Positions 7,108 through 15,237 of a DNA stretch of 24,005 nucleotides are shown here, piece after piece; positions within the stretch are counted from its first letter, which is position 1, and each line of letters starts with the position of its first letter. A model generated the notes under the pieces. That model did no database searches. It was given only the letters and a program-made list of their open reading frames with translations, and was not told the DNA's origin. The position numbers and the translations under genes were made by a program. The stretch is taken from assembly GCA_900548265.1 (NCBI GenBank), contig URKG01000027.1:1-24005 (forward strand), given 5' to 3'. This DNA comes from an uncultured Collinsella sp. GTDB lineage: Bacteria > Actinomycetota > Coriobacteriia > Coriobacteriales > Coriobacteriaceae.

Positions 7108-7979
7108 ATGGCAGCCTATCCTATAAGCGTGCTTGGCTTTGGAGACAACGTTGTCGATAAGTACGAGCACATCAAGACCATGTATCCCGGCGGCAATGCA
7201 GTTAACTTCGCCGTCTTCGCCAAGAAGCTCGGCGTCGATCGCAGCGCCTACATGGGAATCTTCGGATCAGATGAGGAGGCCGAGCACGTTATAGCATCGC
7301 TCGAGGACGAGGGCGTCGAGCTTCTTCGCTGCCAGCAGGTCCTGGGCGTCAACGGCGCCGCTCGCGTGACCGTTGACGAGACCGGGGACCGTATCTTCCT
7401 GGGCCCAATGAAGGCGGCATACGTGGCGACATGCGCTACGTGATAGACCGCTTCGCCGCCGAGTACGTCAGCGGCTTCGATTTGGTGCACAGCGGCAACT
7501 ACTGCTTCACCGAGCGCGAGCTCCCCAAGATCAAGGCTGCCGGCGTGCCTATCAGCTTCGACTTCTCCGATGACTCCACCGACGAGCACTTCGGGCAGAT
7601 TGCGCCATTTGTGACGTACGCCTTTATGTCCATGGGCGACGCTTCCCTGGAGGATATCAAGGCGAAGCTCGAGTGGGTGAAGGCCCTTGGCCCTCAAATC
7701 GTATGCGCATCGCGCGGGAGCAAGGGCTCCGTCGCCTATGACGGCGAAAACTTCTACGAGCAGGGCATCAAGCCCGTGGCGCCCGAGGAGCTCAAAGACG
7801 CTATGGCGGCCGGCGATTCACTGCTGACGGCGTTTTTGGTCACCTATCTTTCCAAGAAGAAGGCCGGCGAGTGCGGCGAGGCCGCGATTCGCGAGAGCTT
7901 GGACTTCGCTGCCGGTTTTGCGGCGGAGACCTGCAAGATCGAGGGCAGTTGGGGCCACCCGCTGGTCTACGAGAACTAG
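7108..7979 (+). pseudogene. PfkB-family fructosamine kinase (FrlD/FraD-like), split by a frameshift
   Basis: The product would phosphorylate the imported fructosamine at C6 with ATP, giving the deglycase substrate. Translation from ATG 7108 (GGAG six bases before) gives GFGDNVVDKYEH and MYPGGNAVNFAVFAKKLG, the sugar-binding opening of FrlD-type kinases. It reaches GDRIFLGP and then hits a TGA at 7441-7443. The rest continues in another frame: GDMRYVIDRFAAEYVSGFDL, FDFSDDS, and the ATP/catalytic motif AAGDSLLTAFL (canonical GAGD with Gly to Ala), ending at 7979. One extra A at AA 7407-7408 would restore GPNEGGIRGDMRYV and a protein of about 290 residues. An ATG at 7431 overlaps the early stop and might reinitiate, but the two halves of a ribokinase fold are unlikely to work apart. 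It may be a true lesion or a base-call error in this assembly. Confidence 0.85.
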
Positions 7980-8034
7980 TTTTTTTGTCGTGGCGGGGTG
8001 TCTTGGGGCGCCCCGCATTGCGTTAGGAGTCAAG

Positions 8035-8097
8035 ATGTCCGTTCGTGCCTGCGCGGCAGGATTTTGCTGCGCCGATGTCTACCAGAATCTGGATCCC
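8035..8097 (+). pseudogene. 5' stub of a second PfkB-type kinase gene
   Basis: An ATG at 8035 with AGGAG five bases before it begins MSVRACAAGFCCADVYQNLD. This resembles the first beta strand of PfkB kinases (GF.CVDVY..L, normally followed by YPTGN). Homology stops after about 20 residues at a GGATCC region. The open frame goes on to 8283 (82 codons), but through hairpin-rich sequence that looks non-coding. It appears to be the surviving start of a kinase gene whose body was lost, and it directly follows the frameshifted kinase. Confidence 0.5.
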
Positions 8098-8259
8098 CTG
8101 GGTTGCATCCAAGGGGGCCTCTCAGGAGCGCTTCGAGGGGTGCTTCTTGAGTATATGAAGGCAAAAGGGATATGCAATCTTCATATACGGCCTTCTTTTA
8201 GAGGGCGTTGTCCTTACTCTTTCATCTCCTTGCCTATGGACATTTTGTCCATAGGCAAG
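8095..8259 (+). other. Cluster of four inverted repeats (structured intergenic RNA/DNA)
   Basis: In order there are: CCCCTGG with CCAAGGGG (8095-8116), CTCAGGAGC with GCTTCTTGAG (8121-8151, imperfect), GTATATGAAG with CTTCATATAC (8151-8160 and 8179-8188, perfect), and CTTGCCTATGGACA with TGTCCATAGGCAAG (8229-8242 and 8246-8259, perfect, 3-base loop). GAAGGC (8157-8162) can alternatively pair with GCCTTC (8190-8195), which is followed by TTTT, giving a competing terminator-like fold. I recognise no known riboswitch or MITE. A further hairpin, GCGGGGTG with CGCCCCGC (7993-8016), precedes the kinase stub. Confidence 0.6.
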
Positions 8260-8331
8260 AGTCCATGGTCGAGATCATGGTGAAGTTCTGCGGCCAGTAA
8301 TTACTGCATTACATATTCTGTTGTCACCTGG

Positions 8332-8358
8332 GAGGCTCGCTTTTGCGGGCCTCTTTGC
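8332..8358 (+). terminator. Rho-independent-like terminator of the sugar-amine operon
   Basis: GAGGCTCGC (8332-8340) pairs with GCGGGCCTC (8345-8353) with one G-U pair and a TTTT loop, followed by a short tract TTTGCGTT. The T tract is weak, but the position, facing the minus-strand operon terminator, fits. Confidence 0.6.
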
Positions 8359-8382
8359 GTTGCTAAGGGGCCATGGTCTGTC

Positions 8383-8422
8383 GATAAATAAAGCGCCCGC
8401 TTGCGGGGGAGCAAGCGGGCGC
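8383..8422 (-). terminator. Terminator of the wall/signalling operon
   Basis: On the minus strand GCGCCCGCTTGC (8422-8411) and its complement (8404-8393) form a perfect 12-bp stem with a 6-base loop, followed by TTTATTTATC. It lies about 50 bases after the PASTA kinase stop. Confidence 0.88.
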
Positions 8423-8474
8423 CGTTGAGCGAATATGTTTGCGGCCCTAGCCGCTGCGGGTGATGGGTCCTCGA

Positions 8475-10418
8475 CTAGTTAGTCGTGCCGGAATCGTCGC
8501 CCGAATCGGAGCCAGAAAGCGAAACCGTCAACGTGATCGTGCTGTCGGTGGACTGCTTGCCAGTGGGGGAGACGCCCGTCACGGTGGCGTTTTCGTTGCC
8601 ACTCACGGGGTTGCCGTTCTGATCGCAGAATGCGATGTTGTAGAACCCGGCGTTGTTGAGCGCGGTGACGGCGGCGGAGATGCTCTTGCCGTACAGGTTG
8701 CCCGGAACGCTGGCCTTGCCAGACTTCTTGGCGATGACGACGGTGATCGTGGCGCCGGGCTTCTGCTTGCCGCTGGGGTTCCAGCTAATGACGGTGCCCT
8801 CGGTGACGGAATCGTTCTCCTGGTAGCTCACGTTGACGCCAAAACCGGCCATGTCGAGAGCGTTGCGTGCCTGGGCCTCGGTCATGTCGGTCAGATCGGG
8901 GACGGAGGTGGTGTCAGGACCGCTGGAGACCTTATACGAGATGGTCGTGCCCTTCTCGACTTCCTTGCCGGCATCAGTGCCCTGCTCAAAGACCTGGCCT
9001 TCGTCGGCCTCGTTGGCCTCCTCGGTTGCGTTGCCCTTCAGGCCCACGCTTGCCAGCGCGGCCTCGGCCTGGTCCATGGTTAGGCCGACGAGCTGCGGAA
9101 CCTCAACTTTCTCGGAGGGCTTGGGGCCCTTGGAGATCACCAGGTTAACCTTGGAGCCCTTGGGCTTCTTAGTGTTGCCGTTGGGGGTCTGCTCGGCAAC
9201 CTTGCCCTCGTCGACATCGTCGTTATAGCTCTGGTCGACAGTTCCGACCTCAAGGCCGGCCTCCTTGATCAGCTCGATAGCGGTCTGCTGGTCCTTGTTA
9301 AGCACATCGGGCACCGTAACCTGCTCGCCCCCAAAGAGCCCGGTGGCGAAGGCCACCACAACGCCAACCACGGCGATTGCGGCGACTACGGCGGCGATAA
9401 TCTTGTTCTTGTTGGACTTGGGCTGATCGACCTCGTAGGAACCGGTGGAACCCGAGACGGCGCTGCGGGGGTTGGTCTGTCCACTTACGCCCGATACGGG
9501 GCGAACCATAGCGCGTGTGGAGTCAGACAGCTCACGGGTCTTGGTGGCGCCCAGGTCGCCCGCGGCACCGATGATGCGCGTGGGCTCGGAGACGTTGACG
9601 GCGCGGCCGGACAGGTAGTTGTTGAGCACCTGGCGCAGCTCGTCTGCCGTCTGGAAGCGGTTCGACGGGTCCTTTTCCATGCACTTGAGGATGATGCGCT
9701 CCAGATCGGCGTCGACGCCGGAGTTGATCTGGCTCGGCGGAACCGGCAGTTCGTTTACCTGCTTGAGCGCAACCGAGATGGCGTCGTCACCGTCAAAGGG
9801 GACGCGACCGGTGGCGCACTCGTACATCACGACGCCCAGGGAGTAGATATCCGAAGTGGGACCGAGGTCCTGGCCGCGCGTTTGCTCGGGGCTTACGTAG
9901 TGGGCGGTGCCCAGTACATTGTTGTCCTGCGTGAGGTGGCTGTTCTTTGCGCGCGCGATGCCAAAGTCCATGACCTTGATGTTGCCGTCGGGCAGCACCA
10001 TGATGTTTTGCGGCTTAATGTCGCGGTGGATGATCTCGTGCTTGTGGGCGACCGAAAGCGCGGAGCTGATCTGCGAGCCGATCTGCGCGACCTTCTTTGG
10101 ATCGAGGGCGCCGTGGCTCTTGATGCCGCTCTTAAGGTCGGTACCGCGCAGGTACTCCATGACGATGTAGTAGGTATCGCCATCCTTGCCCCAATCGTAG
10201 ACGCCCACGATATAGGGGGAGGATAGACCTGCTGCTGCCTGGGCCTCCTGCTTAAAGCGGGCGGCGAAGGTGGCGTCGCCGGCATACTGCGGCAGCATGA
10301 TCTTGACGGCAACCGTGCGGTCGAGGACCTGATCTTGCGCACGGAAGACGGTCGCCATGCCGCCCGTTCCCACCTTATCCTTGAGGAGGTATCTTCCCCC
10401 GAGGACCCTCTGTTCCAT
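8475..10418 (-). CDS. pknB: PASTA-domain Ser/Thr protein kinase (PknB/Stk1 type)
   Basis: This 647-residue single-pass membrane kinase senses muropeptides or lipid II and phosphorylates division and wall proteins. Kinase domain residues 8-270: glycine loop GTGGMATV (17-24), ATP Lys39 in VAVKI, catalytic HRDIKPQN (131-138), DFG (151-153), activation loop to GTAHYVSPEQ, and DIYSLGVVMYE. A Ser/Thr-rich juxtamembrane stretch (270-335) contains likely autophosphorylation sites. A TM helix follows (about 339-362), then four extracellular PASTA repeats (about 366-432, 437-502, 504-566, 568-635) and an Asp/Ser-rich tail. The ATG has TAGGAG five to six bases upstream. It is the last gene of the operon, separated by 132 bp from the RodA-PBP gene and followed by the 8383-8422 terminator. 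Actinobacterial operons usually place pknA between these two; here a different kinase leads the operon instead. Confidence 0.95.
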   Translation of the reverse strand: MEQRVLGGRYLLKDKVGTGGMATVFRAQDQVLDRTVAVKIMLPQYAGDATFAARFKQEAQAAAGLSSPYIVGVYDWGKDGDTYYIVMEYLRGTDLKSGIKSHGALDPKKVAQIGSQISSALSVAHKHEIIHRDIKPQNIMVLPDGNIKVMDFGIARAKNSHLTQDNNVLGTAHYVSPEQTRGQDLGPTSDIYSLGVVMYECATGRVPFDGDDAISVALKQVNELPVPPSQINSGVDADLERIILKCMEKDPSNRFQTADELRQVLNNYLSGRAVNVSEPTRIIGAAGDLGATKTRELSDSTRAMVRPVSGVSGQTNPRSAVSGSTGSYEVDQPKSNKNKIIAAVVAAIAVVGVVVAFATGLFGGEQVTVPDVLNKDQQTAIELIKEAGLEVGTVDQSYNDDVDEGKVAEQTPNGNTKKPKGSKVNLVISKGPKPSEKVEVPQLVGLTMDQAEAALASVGLKGNATEEANEADEGQVFEQGTDAGKEVEKGTTISYKVSSGPDTTSVPDLTDMTEAQARNALDMAGFGVNVSYQENDSVTEGTVISWNPSGKQKPGATITVVIAKKSGKASVPGNLYGKSISAAVTALNNAGFYNIAFCDQNGNPVSGNENATVTGVSPTGKQSTDSTITLTVSLSGSDSGDDSGTTN

Positions 10419-10550
10419 TCCTGCTCCTAACTAACTTATTCGCTCAACGATGTGTGTAGTACCAAATCTATGGCCGCTGGGGCCGCGTGGCGCCTTGCCG
10501 CTAGCTCATCGGCCGCGGCGCGCCCCAAGTCTCCGCTTCGATCACGGGCA
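10419..10550 (-). other. Gap between the RodA-PBP and PknB genes
   Basis: This 132-bp gap is the longest within the minus-strand operon. A 16-codon frame (10551-10501, starting MPVIEAETWG) overlaps the upstream stop as TGATG, the arrangement of a coupled gene, but it has no recognisable product. No terminator hairpin is evident. A weak internal promoter for pknB is possible, but I cannot point to convincing hexamers. Confidence 0.35.
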
Positions 10551-13421
10551 TCACGCTCCTTGGGCGGCAAGTGCCGCGGTCAGGACGATGCCGGCGATCT
10601 TGGCTGCCTTGACGTCGTGTTTGTCGTAATCCTCCAAGGCCACCGAGATGGCGACCGTGGGTGAATCGTAAGGTGCAAAGCCGACGAACATAGAGTTGAC
10701 GTTGGTGCCGCCGATCTCGGCCGATCCGGTCTTGCCGGCGACCTTGACGCCCGGAATCTGGGCATCGGTGCCGGTGCCGGACTGGACGACGGCAAGCATG
10801 GCCTGCTTGACCTGGTCGGCCGTGGCGGAGCTGACGGCCTGCCCCAGCGAGCGGGACTGCGTGGTCTTGACCACGGTTCCGTCCGGGGCAAGTACCTGGG
10901 CTACAAAGTACGGGTCCATGACCACGCCACTGTTGGCGATGGCGGCGGCAATCACGGCGTTTTGCATGACGGTGGTCTGCGGGCCGGGCGTGTGGTCCAT
11001 GCCGACAGGCTGGCCGGCGCCGGCCCAGGCGGTCTCCCACTCGGTCATGAGCGACGGGTCGGCCATGATGGAGGCCGCGGAGGTCAGGTCCTGGCCGAGC
11101 TTTTGGCCGTAGCCAAAGGCGTTGGCAAACTGTACGAGCGTGTTTGCGCCAACTTCGTTTGCCACCTGGCCGAAGACGACGTTGGAGGACACGGCAAAGG
11201 CCTGCTGCAGGCTGATGGTGCCGTAGCTCTCGTTGGCATAGTTGGTGACCGGTGCGTTGCCGATGTCCATGGAGCCGGGCGCCTGGTAGGTGCTGGTAAG
11301 GCTGGCGGTACCGGTCTCGAGTGCCGCGGAAAGCGTAACGACCTTAAACGTTGAGCCCGGCGTGTACAGCGCGTCCATGGCGCGATTGTACATGGAGCCG
11401 TCCTCGCCGCCGCCCGTCTGCAGCAGGGCATCGATGTTGGTGTTGTCGTAGGTGGGCGAGCTGGCACATGCGAGCACCGCGCCGGTACGCGGGTCGATGA
11501 CCACTACAGCGCCCTTAAAGCCCTTGAGCGCCTGCTCAGCAGCCGTCTGGATGCGCGAGTCGATGGTGAGCTTGGCGGTGTTGCCCGGCTGGGTCTGGCC
11601 CGCGAGCGACGCGATGGCGTTGTTCCAGCTGGAGTAGTCCTTAGAACCGGTGAGCGTGTCGTTCATGACGCTCTCGATGGCGGTGGTGCCATACTGCTGG
11701 CTCACGTAGCCAACCACGTGCGCTGCCAGGTTACCGTTGGGGTAGGAGCGTACGTAGGTGCCGTCCTCCTGCTGCAGCGACTCGGCCAGCGTCACGCCGT
11801 CGGACGTGATGATGGAGCCGCGCTGGATGTACTTGGAGCGGGCGATGGTGTGGTTGTTGGTCGGCATGTCCTGATAGTCCTTGGCCTTAATGACCTGGAC
11901 ATAGGTGAGGTTGCCGATAAGGATGGCGAACAGCGCCGTAAAGGCGAGCACCGCACGGGTTAGACGGTTGGCGAGCGCAACGCGGCCGAGCACACCGGAT
12001 TCAGGCGTGTCGAGCAGGCGACGGCGCATGCGCGAGCCGACGGAATGGCTGCCGCTGCCGTAGGAAGACGAGGTGGCAAAGCGCGTGCCCGTCGGGGCGG
12101 CGGCAGATGCGACCTGATCATCGGTGATGGCGGCCATGGTGCCGGTGCCGGTAAGCTCGGCCTCGCGTCCGGTAGCCTCGTCACCGGCGCGCAGCAGGAG
12201 CGCGACGATGATAAAGCTCGCCAGCAGCGAGGAGCCGCCCTGGCTCATAAAGGGCAGGGTGACGCCGGTCAGCGGGATCAGGCGGGTGACGCCGCCCACG
12301 ATCAAGAAGGCCTGGAAGCTGATGGCTGCCGTAAGACCCGTGGCGCTAAAGGCGGCGAGGTCGGATTTAGCGCGGGCAGCTGTGGTGAGGCCACGCACGG
12401 CAAAGAGCATAAACAGGATGAGCACGGCGCCGCCGCCCAAAAGGCCCATCTCCTCGCCGATAGCCGAGAAGATAAAGTCGGACTCGACGACAGGGATGTT
12501 GTTGGCCATGCCGTTGCCGATGCCAACACCGACCAGGCCGCCATCGGCAAGCGAGAAGAGCGACTGGACGATCTGGTAGCCCTGGCCCTGGGCGTCCTTA
12601 AACGGATCGACCCAAACCTGGAAACGCACCTGAACGTGCGACAGGAACTTGTAGGCGCCCACGGCTCCGACGGCTAAGAGCGCAAGGCCGATAACGACAT
12701 ACGAAAAGCGCCCCGTGGCAACGTAGAGCATCAGCAAGAAGATGGTGTAGAACAGCACGGCCGAACCCAGGTCGCGTTCGAAGACGACGACGAGCAGGCA
12801 CACACCCCACACGGCAAACAGCGGCAGCAGCAGTCGCAGACGAGGGATCTTAAAGCCCAGGATCTTGCGGTTGGAGATGGAGAGCAGCTCGCGGTTCTCG
12901 GCTAGGTAGCCGGCCAGGAACAGGACGATAAAGACCTTGGCGAACTCGCCGGGCTGGATGGTAAAGCCCGCGATGCGAATCCACAGCTTGGAGCCCGAGA
13001 TCGTGGTGCCGATAAAGATGGGCAGCATCAGCAGGATGATGCCGATAATGCCAAAGGTGTACTTGTAGCGCATGACCACGTCGAGGTTTTTGACCAGTGC
13101 AAGCGTTCCCACCATGAGCGCCACCGAGACAAACAGGATGATGAGCTGTGAGATGGCGAGAGCGGGGGCGAGACGCGTCACGAACGTGATGCCGATGCCC
13201 GAAAGTATAAATACGATGGGCAGGATGGCGGGGTCGGCACCGGGCGCCAAGATGCGCACGGCAATGTGGGCCGCGGCAAAGGCGGCAAAGAGGCCGATCG
13301 GTACGGCGAGCGTCTCAAAGGAGATGGCAGCGCCCGCGGTGAGGACGTACATCGCATACAGCAGGATGACGGGGAACGCCGAGGCGATGAGCAAGAGCAG
13401 CTCGGTGTTGCGGCGACTCAT
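10551..13421 (-). CDS. Fused RodA/FtsW glycosyltransferase - class B penicillin-binding protein
   Basis: This 956-residue membrane protein joins a peptidoglycan polymerase and its transpeptidase partner in one chain. Residues 1-415 are a SEDS domain with about ten TM helices and the hallmarks GSKLWI, FERDLGSAV (catalytic Asp217), GQGYQIVQS and SDFIFSAIGEE. A polar linker (about 415-490) leads to another TM helix (about 488-510), a PBP dimerisation region with QRGSIITSDG, and a transpeptidase domain with STFK (690-693, nucleophile Ser690), SSN (745-747) and KTGSAE (897-902). It would polymerise lipid II and crosslink the product at the division or elongation site. I chose ATG 13421 because AAAGGGAG lies eight bases before it; the GTG at 13430 overlaps that site. 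In most actinobacteria rodA and pbpA are adjacent genes, so this appears to be a gene fusion of the pair. No frame break is visible at the join. Confidence 0.93.
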   Translation of the reverse strand: MSRRNTELLLLIASAFPVILLYAMYVLTAGAAISFETLAVPIGLFAAFAAAHIAVRILAPGADPAILPIVFILSGIGITFVTRLAPALAISQLIILFVSVALMVGTLALVKNLDVVMRYKYTFGIIGIILLMLPIFIGTTISGSKLWIRIAGFTIQPGEFAKVFIVLFLAGYLAENRELLSISNRKILGFKIPRLRLLLPLFAVWGVCLLVVVFERDLGSAVLFYTIFLLMLYVATGRFSYVVIGLALLAVGAVGAYKFLSHVQVRFQVWVDPFKDAQGQGYQIVQSLFSLADGGLVGVGIGNGMANNIPVVESDFIFSAIGEEMGLLGGGAVLILFMLFAVRGLTTAARAKSDLAAFSATGLTAAISFQAFLIVGGVTRLIPLTGVTLPFMSQGGSSLLASFIIVALLLRAGDEATGREAELTGTGTMAAITDDQVASAAAPTGTRFATSSSYGSGSHSVGSRMRRRLLDTPESGVLGRVALANRLTRAVLAFTALFAILIGNLTYVQVIKAKDYQDMPTNNHTIARSKYIQRGSIITSDGVTLAESLQQEDGTYVRSYPNGNLAAHVVGYVSQQYGTTAIESVMNDTLTGSKDYSSWNNAIASLAGQTQPGNTAKLTIDSRIQTAAEQALKGFKGAVVVIDPRTGAVLACASSPTYDNTNIDALLQTGGGEDGSMYNRAMDALYTPGSTFKVVTLSAALETGTASLTSTYQAPGSMDIGNAPVTNYANESYGTISLQQAFAVSSNVVFGQVANEVGANTLVQFANAFGYGQKLGQDLTSAASIMADPSLMTEWETAWAGAGQPVGMDHTPGPQTTVMQNAVIAAAIANSGVVMDPYFVAQVLAPDGTVVKTTQSRSLGQAVSSATADQVKQAMLAVVQSGTGTDAQIPGVKVAGKTGSAEIGGTNVNSMFVGFAPYDSPTVAISVALEDYDKHDVKAAKIAGIVLTAALAAQGA

Positions 13422-13437
13422 AAGCGGCACTCCCTTT

Positions 13438-15237
13438 CTAATTCTTATCGGAGGCTTCGGCCTCGGCGGACTGTTCGGCGGTTTTCTCGGAATCTGATTC
13501 GGAGGTCGATCCCTGATTGGTGTTGTCGCGAATCGTTTGCGCGTCGATCACCTGGCGGGTCTGCTCCTCGTCGATCTGGTGGCGGTACTTGGATATCGTG
13601 TCCTGCGCATCGTCGACACTTGTTTGCGGAATGCCCGCCTTGAGGCGGTTTTGCGTGTCTTCGGGCAGGTCGGACAGCTTAATGCTGGTTTCGCTTTCGA
13701 GCCAGTGGAGCTTGAGTCCGAGCGGCTTGCCGGGCAGGCCGCGCCAGACGGCGACATTGCCCTGGTGGGTACCCAGGTAGTACGAGCCGGTGACACCCGT
13801 GTAGGCCCAGATGCCAGCTGCCAGCACAAAGACGAGGGCCAGGATGGCGGCGATGGTAATGTTGCGGCGACGCACGCGTTGCGCCTCGCGCATAACGCCA
13901 TCGTCAACCAGGTCAACGACTACTACGGTCACGTTGTCGTGGCCGCCGGCGGCAAGCGCCGCGTCCACTAGGTTGTCGACGCAGATTTGCGCGGTTGAGG
14001 ACTGCGTGGCGATGTTCTCGATATCGCTGTCGGGAATCATGCTCGAAAGGCCGTCGGAGCACAGGATCAGGCGGTCGCCTTCCTCGATATGCAGAGTGAA
14101 GTGGTCGGCATACATGGCGGGGTCCGAGCCCAGCGCACGGGTGATGACCGAACGGTTGGGGTGGACGCGAGCCTCGTCTGCCGTGATCTCGCCGGCGTCC
14201 ACGAGCTCCTCCACGTAGGAGTGGTCGCGGGTCACGCGGATGAGCGTGCCCTCGTGGAGCAGGTAGGCGCGCGAGTCGCCCACGTGGGCGATGGCGAGCG
14301 TGTCGTTTTCGATATAGGCGCAGGTGGCTGTGCAGCCCATGCCGGGCTTGCCCAGGCCGTTCAGGGCCGCCTCGATTACGGCGGCGTTAGCGGCCTCGAC
14401 GGCTGCGGCCAAGCGTGCTGCGTCGGCGGACTGCGGGGCCGTTTTGGCAATAGTCTCGACGGCGATAGAAGAGGCTACCTCGCCGGCGGCGTGACCGCCC
14501 ATGCCGTCGCATACGCAAAAGAGCGGCGACTGCACCAGGTAGGAATCCTCATTGTGCGGGCGCACACAGCCAACGTCGGAGCGGGCGCCCCACATGAGTT
14601 GCGTGGTGGTGCCGGCATCATAGGTCGAGTCGGTCTCGATGCGCTCCTCGGTCAGGGGCTCAAAGCTCATGGTCGAGCCGGGGTCTTTGAGCTTGGCCTC
14701 AACGGCGGCAACGTCGATCTCGGCTGTGTCACCGGGAGAGACGGTGTCGGTCTCGGTGTTTGATTCGGAATTGTCGGTGTCCGGGGAGTCGGGCTCCTCG
14801 GACACGCGGGCGGTCGACTCGTCGTCTTGCGGGCTGACGTCTATAGGCTCGGGCGCCGGCGTAGACGCGGGCGCAACCTCGGATGCCGGGGCTATGGGAA
14901 ACGCCGGCGCGGCGGGCTCGGGTGCCGCAAACACCGCAGCGCTCTCGTTGATTGCCGCGGCGACGGGCTCTGCAAAGTGAGCCGGCGCCGGGGCTGCTTC
15001 GGGCGCTGTGGGCTGTTCCGCAGCATGTGCGCCGATGGGCGCCGCTACGGCATCCTCTTCGTCCTCGTTATCGGCGAGATCCGAAATATCATGCGTTACA
15101 TGCGAAAGAGGCAGGGAGAACACGGTGTCCTCGGGTTCCACGGGTGCGGAGCCCGCCGGAGCGGCGTGGGCCGGTGCAGCTGCGGCGGCAGCCGGTGCCT
15201 CGGTCATGGTTGCGGACTTGTTCTCCTCGTCGATCAT
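13438..15237 (-). CDS. pstP: Membrane-anchored PP2C Ser/Thr phosphatase with long N-terminal extension
   Basis: This 599-residue metal-dependent phosphatase should reverse phosphorylation by the operon's two kinases. The PP2C domain spans about residues 214-443: RPHNED (226-231), DGMGGHAAGE (244-253), GDSRAYL (320-326), SDGLSSM (394-400) and GGHDNVTV (431-438), which supply the usual Asp metal ligands. A TM helix (about 459-480) puts the last 120 residues outside; these form a small domain plus a Glu/Ser-rich tail. Unusual is the roughly 210-residue N-terminal extension, rich in Ala, Pro, Glu and Asp, which PstP lacks and which has many Ser/Thr residues open to phosphorylation. The ATG overlaps the fhaB stop as ATGA, indicating coupled translation. 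A second ATG at codon 11 is possible. The RodA-PBP start is 16 bp downstream. Confidence 0.92.
   Translation of the reverse strand: MIDEENKSATMTEAPAAAAAAPAHAAPAGSAPVEPEDTVFSLPLSHVTHDISDLADNEDEEDAVAAPIGAHAAEQPTAPEAAPAPAHFAEPVAAAINESAAVFAAPEPAAPAFPIAPASEVAPASTPAPEPIDVSPQDDESTARVSEEPDSPDTDNSESNTETDTVSPGDTAEIDVAAVEAKLKDPGSTMSFEPLTEERIETDSTYDAGTTTQLMWGARSDVGCVRPHNEDSYLVQSPLFCVCDGMGGHAAGEVASSIAVETIAKTAPQSADAARLAAAVEAANAAVIEAALNGLGKPGMGCTATCAYIENDTLAIAHVGDSRAYLLHEGTLIRVTRDHSYVEELVDAGEITADEARVHPNRSVITRALGSDPAMYADHFTLHIEEGDRLILCSDGLSSMIPDSDIENIATQSSTAQICVDNLVDAALAAGGHDNVTVVVVDLVDDGVMREAQRVRRRNITIAAILALVFVLAAGIWAYTGVTGSYYLGTHQGNVAVWRGLPGKPLGLKLHWLESETSIKLSDLPEDTQNRLKAGIPQTSVDDAQDTISKYRHQIDEEQTRQVIDAQTIRDNTNQGSTSESDSEKTAEQSAEAEASDKN

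Noticed and set aside
7980..8016. T-rich run followed by the GCGGGG hairpin as terminator of the kinase gene
   Set aside because: The T tract comes before, not after, the stem on the plus strand, and A residues follow it on the minus strand.
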